Positions 57,269-64,000 of a stretch of 64,000 bases of DNA are shown piece after piece. The stretch's first letter is position 1. The number at the start of each line of letters is the position of its first letter. The stretch spans positions 1,778 to 65,777 of the forward strand of contig CDMY01000316.1 of assembly GCA_001179505.1 (NCBI GenBank). The letters run 5' to 3'. The notes beneath the pieces were generated by a model, which saw only the letters and a program-made list of their open reading frames with translations, had not been told where the DNA came from and searched no databases. Source of the DNA: Vitrella brassicaformis (Eukaryota; Sar; Vitrellaceae). The translations under genes were made by a program, and so were the position numbers.

Positions 57269-58781
57269 ATGGGTGGGTGTTTGTCGAAGAAGAAGGACAA
57301 GGACGTGGCGGCCAGCCAGCCCCATACCGCCTGGGACGACGACAATCCCAAACTGTCCGGCCCCAACACGCGCTCCCCCTCGAGGGCGGAAGGCGACAGT
57401 CCCGGGCCTCTTAAGGCCAAGGCGCTGTCAAGCGCGTCGCTCCGCAGTGACAAGGGCGAGCATCCCCACACGGCCCAACAGACACACACGCCTGTGCAGC
57501 GGCAGAAGTCGGTGCGGGCCATCAAGTGGGACGCCTTCTCGTTTGAGAAGATAGCCAGCAACCTGGCGGAGAAGGGATTCGAGCCGCTCGTCAACAAAGA
57601 GCACAAGGTAGGCGCCAGATTGCCGTTGGGTGAGAAACAGGCAGGCATTCCCCTCCTGTCTGTCTGTCTGTCTGTCTGTCTGAGTCATGTAGGTGTTTCG
57701 TGTGAAGCAGTACCGTCGGCTGTGGTGGAACGACATGTACGAGATATGGCTCATGAACTTCTTCGACATGCAGTGGAGCGCCATCCGCATCATCCCACCG
57801 CCGACCGTCGAGGCCGAGCACAGGAGGCAGCCCACATGGCGCCTCAAGAGGGCGAGGAGCAGTCAAGACATCAGGGCGGGCGGGAGAAGCACCGAGAGGA
57901 GCCAGCTGCTGGCGGGGCAGTACCATGTCTTCAACAGGAAGTTCTGCTTCAACAACGCGGCGCTGAGGAATGAAGTCGTCACCAAGGCCACGCAGAGTGA
58001 GTGAGACACATCTAATGAATGACGGAAGGACAATAGACAGACACACGCACAGACAGAGACGGAGGGAGGGAGAGAAGAGTGTGTGTCTGGCTGGCTGTGT
58101 GTGCTTTGTTCAGAGCTGACAATGGTCATCTGCAACACGAGGACATCTGTAAGTGACATGATAAATGAATGACAGAGAGGACAGCTGCAGCGACTATGTG
58201 TGTCCCCTGTGTCGTGTTCTGTGTGTAGGAGTGTTGGGCGTGTGCAGAGATGCCGCTGGATCTGACCCTGGAGCTTGAGACACTGGATCTCATGAAACCT
58301 GAAAACGCTGAAGTCAGAACGTGAGACACACACACACACACACAGACAGAGAGAGAGAGAGAGAGGACAACACAATCCTAATCCATTCATCTCTTCCTCT
58401 ATGTTTCGCTCACAGCCGCGTGCCATGGCTGGAAATGCAGCTTGTCGACCCGATGAAACAGATGGTACGCAGCCAGCCAGGCAGCCAGGCAGAAGCACCA
58501 GCAGAGACGTGGCTGTGCATCGTTGTCATGATGTGTGCAGGAGAATGAGATGAAGGCCGGTCACGGCGTCATGACGACTAGTGGTGGTGGCGGCCACAGC
58601 CCCATCGGGTCGCCAAGGGGCAGCACCAAGAAGCGATCCATCCCACACAAGGCAACCAACACAACACACAATCACAGGAAACACAGCAAGGGACGCCGCT
58701 TATGTGTTCCTCTGTGTCTCTCTCTGGGTCTGTCTCTCTCAGAGCAAGTCGGCAAAGATGACCTCCGTGGTGCCTGAGTGA
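57269..58781 (+). CDS. Predicted dually acylated (myristoyl/palmitoyl) protein, family unknown
   Basis: The start MGGCLSKKKDKD fits an N-myristoylation site (Gly2, Ser6, then Lys) with Cys4 open to palmitoylation, as in membrane-anchored kinases and in alveolate pellicle proteins. A disordered Ser/Pro-rich region follows to about residue 80. The conserved-looking core is IKWDAFSFEKIASNLAEKGF, then KVFRVKQYRRLWWNDMYEIW, LMNFFDMQWSAIRIIPPPTV and QYHVFNRKFCFNNAALRNEV. Further exons give MVICNTRTS, ECWACAEMPLDLTLELETLD and RVPWLEMQLVDPMKQM. The C-terminus is Gly/Ser/basic and ends KSAKMTSVVPE. The last intron lacks a plain GT donor; CACAAG/GCAACC would be a GC-AG site. It is divergently paired with Rab1. 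It probably sits on the cytosolic face of the plasma membrane or alveolar sacs; no enzyme motif is seen. Confidence 0.75.
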
Positions 58782-59929
58782 ATCAATGAACGAAGCTCAG
58801 ACGTGGGAGGCTGGGCGGGAGAGGAAGCGGGAGCTGCCCTCACCACCACGGATGACTGGCAACCTCCTTCTACTTTGCTCCTGGTTTTTCGGTCGCGTCT
58901 GCGAGTCATGGGGGCCTGCGTGTGTGGGTGTGCGGGGTGGGTGGGTTGGCTGCCTGTCAGTGTGTGCGCACGTGTCTTGCGCGAGTCGATTTGCTGCACG
59001 TCTGTCTTTCGTGTGTCGGCTGTACAAAAGCACTCATTGTTCGTCGTGTCAGTCAACGATGGGACTCGATGACAGACAGACACATCGAATACTGACTGTA
59101 CGTCACACGCACACAAAAACGACTGCAACTAAAGACTAAAGGGAGGGAGGGAGAGAGGGAGGGAGAAAGGAGAAAGGCACAACACAGCACAGCAAACGTG
59201 CGCCGGCCCATATGGATGGATGGATGGATCAATACTGCTCCTTGATGACATGTACTCTGGCTGCCCCACTGATGCATGCTGGCCGACACGCATCACATGC
59301 ACACGAAAGTACGAAGGAAGGGGTGCAGGAGCACACGATTACACAACACACCCACACAGCATGCCCGCCCGTATGCAAGCATGACAGCATGCCCGCCCGT
59401 ATGCAAGCATGCAATCATATCGGTGAATGCCACTGATTTCTCTCTCTGTGTGTTTGCGAGCCATCCAGGACGAATCTTCGCTGACGTAACAACACGTCAG
59501 CAAATACGCGTTCATGGTGTCTCTCCTACACACAGGAGAAACAATCATCCCACCGACGACCAATCGAAGCAATTAAGTGCTGCCTGTCTGGTTGCCGTGT
59601 CTGTCTGTCTGTCTGTTCTACTCTACCTCTCGGTGTGGTCGTTCGCTGCACGTACGTACGTTCCGAGCTGCCTGCTGGTGGACTGGACTCCACCCCGATG
59701 GAAGCTCTCCTCCCAACGGCACACTGTGACTCCACTTGCAGTGTGTATGCAAGCAAGGTCGCACTACGCCGTCCAGAAGTCAGCATCCATCAGGGTGGGA
59801 GCAAAACCACCGAAAACGCAGAATGTCCCTCTCGACGGCAAATCAACCACACGCCACGCAAGGATGTCCACAAGACACGATGAGCGCATGTATGTAGCAA
59901 AATCATCCTTCAGTCAGTCAGTCAGTCAC
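58782..59929. other. 1.1-kb gene-free stretch between convergent genes
   Basis: TG-rich on the + strand to about 59.03 kb, then CA/GGGA-rich, consistent with two facing 3' UTRs. It contains a GGGAGGGAGAGAGGGAGGGAG tract (about 59142-59165), a 28-base tandem repeat and a CAGTCAGTCAGT run (59911-59927). No exon is seen. Confidence 0.5.
59356..59411. repeat. Perfect 28-bp tandem duplication
   Basis: Two identical adjacent copies (59356-59383 and 59384-59411) beginning ACAGCATGCCCGCCCG and ending GCAAGCATG, in the spacer downstream of the ORP gene. Confidence 0.95.
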
Positions 59930-62900
59930 TCAATTCTGCTCCTGTGCGGTGCGGTCTTCGCCCACCTCCCCACCACCGCCACCGCCCCCGCCCCCTTCAT
60001 GCCCCTCATGCTCCTCGGCCACTCGCGGCGTCCCGCTAACAGACGTCTCCCTTGTTCTCGGCTGGTGCTCCTTGCCCACGCCGCCCGCTTCAATGCCAAC
60101 ACCACCAGTGGCACCGCCCTTGGTCGCCGCACTGGTAGAGTCCTGCGACAGCGCCGCTGCGCGCGATGACGACACGTTGGGCGCAGACGAGGAAGGGGGC
60201 GACACCGACGAGTCGGGGGACAGGGCCCTGCTGGGCGAGAGTGCTGGAGGGGTGGGAGGTGGCGTGGATGTGGGTCGGGGAGGGGGCGGTGCCTTCCTTC
60301 TCAGGGCGCGTTCGTATCGGTGTCGGTCTGAGATGCGGTCCTTGGCCTCTTGGGCGGCTCGCACGCGGCCCTCCGTGAGCAGTAGCAGGTCTTCGCGCAG
60401 GGTGGAGTCGGACTGCAGGAGGGCCTCGTCGGCCACCGGCAGCAGGGGGTAGTTGGGCGTCGTGCGGATGTCCCAATAACGCACATTGTCGAAATCGAGG
60501 TAGCCCAGCCACGTACTGAGACCAAACACAGGCACAGGCAGACACGTGTGTTGGTGTTGCTGCGGGCGGGGGGCCAGGGGGCAGGTTTGGGTGTGTGTGT
60601 GGGTTTGTGCCCACCCGTTGACTCTGCTGAGTATGTCGCCGTAGCTGTCTTTGATGGTGCCCTCGAAGTAGTCGGTGGGCTTCCCCCGGACACTGCCAAA
60701 CACATACTCACACGAGTTGCCTACACACATACACACACACACACGCAGACAGACAGACAGACAGACGAGATCGATGCACATGAAGCATGCAGGTCGATTT
60801 ACCTACCCAGTGAGTCCTCCACACGCATCCTTCCGAGGATCTCGTGGCGACACACAGGGCCGTACAGAGTGCCTGAGTGCCACACCACATGCGTTGAAAA
60901 GCGAGCCGTTGCACACACCCACCAATACATGGATGGATGGCTACCCCTTGTGTGTATTTCACCTACCTGTCCAGACGTCCCTGGGCAGTTTGGTCATGGT
61001 GACGGTGTGCCCGTCGGTGAAGTCGACGAACCGCTTCCCCGAGTTGTACAGGTGCATCTGGTTCAGAATGGCGTAGGCGCTGAAGATCGAGTACCCCCAA
61101 AACAGAAAACGGTCCTCCGCACCCACAATCTGACAAAGGCACATGGACAGATGGATGGATGGATGGAAGCGTCAAATGTGCCTGTGGCTACTCACCTGCC
61201 AGTGGGTCGTTTGGGGCACGTGCGCTGTCTGCTCTGAGTAGATGCGGGTGCCGTCTGCAGGCGGCAGAGAGACACAGTGACAAGCACAGCCACGTGCATG
61301 ACGCCGCCAACATACACAGCGGCACAACACACACATACCTGGGAGGAAGGCCTGGTAGGTCTCCCCGAGAGTGGGGTTGATCTGACCATTACCAACACAG
61401 ACCACAGACCACACACAGACATGAGAGCGGTGTCTACGCGTGTGCGCCACGCCATCGATGATCACGCCGACTCACACACCGGTTTGAGGAAGTCTGAAGT
61501 GACGTGCAGTGAGGCAATGTACATGGCGACCACCAGCTTGAGCCGCTCAATGGGGTTGCGACTCGCGGCAGCTCGACGCAGATACAATGGCACGTACGCT
61601 GCACGGTGAGGGACAGCCAGACACACACACACACACATACATACACACACGAGTTAACCTAACGCCCACACAGCCCACCCACCGAGCACACAGCGTGGAG
61701 CTGTGTCGGTCGCTTACTGCATGCGAGGGTGGTGGTTTGGAGTGAGGATCCGGGCTTGCTGCAGCGAATGGGGAACGATATCCGAGTCAGGTTGAAGTTG
61801 CCTGCAGAGGGAGGGAAGCAATGGGGGGACAGACAAAAGGCAGCAAGATGTCATCCGTGAGCCGCTTGATGAAAGGTCGAATGGAAAGCAATGCATACCC
61901 GAGAGAATCTGCCGCCCAATCCACTTGAGCACTTCCTGCATCGACACACACACACACACGAGCACACTTCCCATCTCCTCTCAACTCATCTGCACCGAGC
62001 TGACCTTGGCCACAGACCGCACCAGCACAAAGGTGTCTCGATCGGCCAGCAGCAGACCCCCCTTGGCGTCGGTGGTGACGTCACAGCAGGCGGGGCATTT
62101 GCGCGACCTGAGCCGCACGGTGCGGCCCGATGCGGGCCCCACCGATGTGGCTGTTGCGATGCGGAAGTCGTCACGGGAGAAGGGATGCACCCACTCGTCC
62201 ACCTCCTGATCACAGTGACAGAGAGTGACAGCCTGAGTGTGCGTGTGTGTCTGTGTGTGTTGGTAGGTTGGTAGGTTGCCTTGAGTATTCCTTCGGGGTG
62301 CGCCTCGTCCCTCGAGAAGCACAGACTCTCACGCGCACGACGCACCACCTGGTTGTCAACACACAGCACAGTACTGCTTGACAGGTGTCATCACATCAAT
62401 CCCCTCATATATTTCAGTGCGTAGGCCGACCGATTTGGCGTCGCATTCGAATTCCGAGTCGTTGATCATGGCGTCCATCAGGCCCTCGCTCATGGGATCT
62501 GCCGCATAGACACACACCACACACGGCAGACGTCAATATGTGCACTGGTGCATGTGTTGTGTCGGTGTCGGTGAGCGGCTCACCTCCCCTCTCGAGGTAA
62601 GTGGCGGTGATTGATGTGTCGGAATCGTCCTGTGTGGGCAAGGCACGACAAACAAGAATCGCACACAGGCACACATCAGACAGACGCTGGATGAGCCTCT
62701 GCGTGTGTGGCGGGGGATGGGCGGTGGGCGATTTACCCCGTCCGAGTCGATGTCGAAGAAATCGGGGTTTGCGGACAGCTGTGTGTCTAGTATGCGGTTG
62801 ATGGACGCCTGCACCTCCGGCAGTCCCTTGGTCTGGTCAAGCAGCGCCCTCAAACTCACCGTCAACCTAAAGACATGTAGACAGACACCAGACACACCAG

Positions 62901-63918
62901 GTGTGTGGGATCGCTGCCACCCGTTCCGTTCCCCGCGCCGCGCCCTTTCCCTCATTATATCTGCGTACGTACGCCTTTTGTAGCCTCGTTTGCGCACTCA
63001 CCGCGCCAACGCCCCCGCCATCCGCTATATGAGGTCACACACAGGCAAGGCAACCACTGAGCATCTTTTGACCCTCAACACACCCCGCCCACCGACCCAC
63101 CTGGTGCATTTGACACGTTCCTCCGGTGCCTCCTCTCGCTCCGCCGCTCCCTCGCTTCACCACCCACACGCAGTCCTCCACCCCCTGCCGCCGTTGTTGT
63201 CGGCTCGGGTGAGGGTGACTCGTCCATTGACGCCTCGACAGGCTGATGACCCGCATCAGTCACCACCGAGATCACTCCACCTGGAGAGAGGGAGCGTCCG
63301 CACATCCATCCATCCATCCATCCATTCGTGTGGATGGATGTGTTTGGCTTGCGTGCTGCGGGCGGCTGGCTCACCTCTATCGGCGATTTGTGTTGGGAGT
63401 GTTGCCGATGGGGGATGGGAGGTGTGTTGGTGCGGTGGGGGAGGAGGGGGTGGGTAGAGGACGGCCATGATGGTCCGGGGGGTCTCTATCAGCCCACGGG
63501 AGGTCTCGGTCACCAAGTCAAGCACACCTGACCAACACACACAGACACACATGGCAGATGGGATGTGTGTGTGCGTGCATCTGTTTGCGGCTGACATACC
63601 TACCAGCAATAGGTTTGCAGACGAGGTATGCGATGCCTTTTACGATGGCCAGCGGCAGCCTCTCCAGCCCGCCGCCCTTCTGCAGCTCCTGCAGCGGACA
63701 CGTCAATGGGCCCAACACACCACCTGGCACAGCACACACCACACACAAGTGTGCAAGTCGATCAGCCAGCCAGGGAGGGTGGATGTTTGTGTGGATGAAC
63801 GAACGTACCGAGCACTTCAGCAGTGAACAGTATGAGTCCCCGGACCAGCCCCTGTGTGACGTCAGACGGGCGGCTGGAGCGGTCGCGATACGACTCATAC
63901 GGCGGGTCATCAGGCCTC
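59930..63918 (-). CDS. VPS13 C-terminal-type region followed by an oxysterol-binding-protein (ORP) domain, 5' incomplete
   Basis: The visible 5' exons read VTQGLVRGLILFTAEVLG, GVLGPLTCPLQELQKGGGLE, AIVKGIAYLVCKPIAG and GVLDLVTETSRGLIETPRTI. This pattern (G-V-x-G-x-x-x-x-P...G...kG...V.KP.aGvlDlv...G...t) is that of the C-terminal helical region of VPS13-type bridge lipid-transfer proteins. Following exons are less clear (EVQASINRILDTQLSANPDF; EVDEWVHPFSRDDFRIATAT; KCPACCDVTTDAKGGLLLAD). Then comes an ORP domain: NPIERLKLVVAMYIASLHVT, INPTLGETYQAFLPDGTRIY, SEQTAHVPQTTHWQ, HLYNSGKRFVDFTDGHTVTM, YEFGSV-like EYVFGSVRGKPTDYFEGTIK, and a helical end (LREDLLLLTEGRVRAAQEAK). ORPs carry sterol or phosphatidylserine in exchange for PI4P. 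The tail is Pro/Ser then Gly-rich. Exons run without a promoter-sized gap, so one gene is likely; the start lies beyond the right edge. Confidence 0.77.
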
Positions 63919-64000
63919 CTAAACACACACACACACACGCACACACGCACACACAGACAAAACACAACACAAGGGAACAATTCTCATACATCACTTTTCC
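63919..64000. other. Right edge: intron of the VPS13/ORP gene
   Basis: CA-repeat sequence (TG on the sense strand) directly upstream of the TTTAG acceptor at about 63919-63923. The next upstream exon is not recognisable before the window ends. Confidence 0.5.

Overview
This is nuclear DNA from a eukaryote with compact, intron-rich genes. Introns are short (mostly about 60-120 bp), GT-AG, and full of TG/CA, TCTG and ATGG simple repeats; exons are GC-rich; neighbouring genes are separated by 0.15-2 kb. A plastid-type trigger factor, endomembrane genes typical of protists, a peptidase-S74-like protein and the intron style fit a photosynthetic alveolate of the chromerid type (for example Vitrella). 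That assignment is inference, not proof. No rRNA, tRNA, CRISPR array or transposon was found. One 300-base run of N marks an assembly gap.

Layout. 0.3-2.3 kb (+): trigger factor, 5' incomplete. 2.9-3.7 kb (-): small secreted Cys-containing protein. 4.1-8.1 kb (-): VPS33 (Sec1/Munc18). 8.3-9.7 kb (+): MLLE-domain protein. 9.7-11.9 kb: no gene seen. 11.9-14.7 kb (-): basic/acidic low-complexity protein. 14.9-19.0 kb (+): type II membrane glycosyltransferase joining a GT64-like and a GT34-like domain. 20.3-28.6 kb (+): papain-fold region running into ankyrin repeats. 29.2-32.2 kb (-): SUN-domain protein. 32.8-34.8, 38.1-40.3 and 52.6-54.7 kb (+): three members of an unrecognised F-box-like family, the middle one frame-broken. 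35.6-37.4 kb (-): ankyrin protein. 40.9-42.1 kb (+): secreted hexapeptide-like protein with an S74-like tail. 43.4-44.5 kb (-): coiled-coil RING protein. 45.0-46.8 kb (-): ankyrin membrane protein. 47.5-52.3 kb (-): PX domain, helical repeats and coiled coil. 55.6-57.1 kb (-): Rab1-type GTPase. 57.3-58.8 kb (+): predicted dually acylated protein. 59.9 kb to the right edge (-): VPS13 C-terminal-type region followed by an oxysterol-binding-protein (ORP) domain, 5' incomplete.

Many products concern membranes and trafficking: VPS33 (vesicle fusion), Rab1 (ER-Golgi), PX (phosphoinositide binding), VPS13/ORP (lipid transfer), SUN (nuclear envelope) and a Golgi-type glycosyltransferase. This is probably coincidental clustering, since the genes are separately transcribed. 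Four close head-to-head pairs share short upstream regions with TCGCG/CGCGA and GCGAGCT-type motifs. The most interesting observations are the VPS13-ORP fusion, the two-domain glycosyltransferase, the protease-ankyrin fusion, the S74-like secreted protein and the F-box-like family with its duplicated upstream segments.
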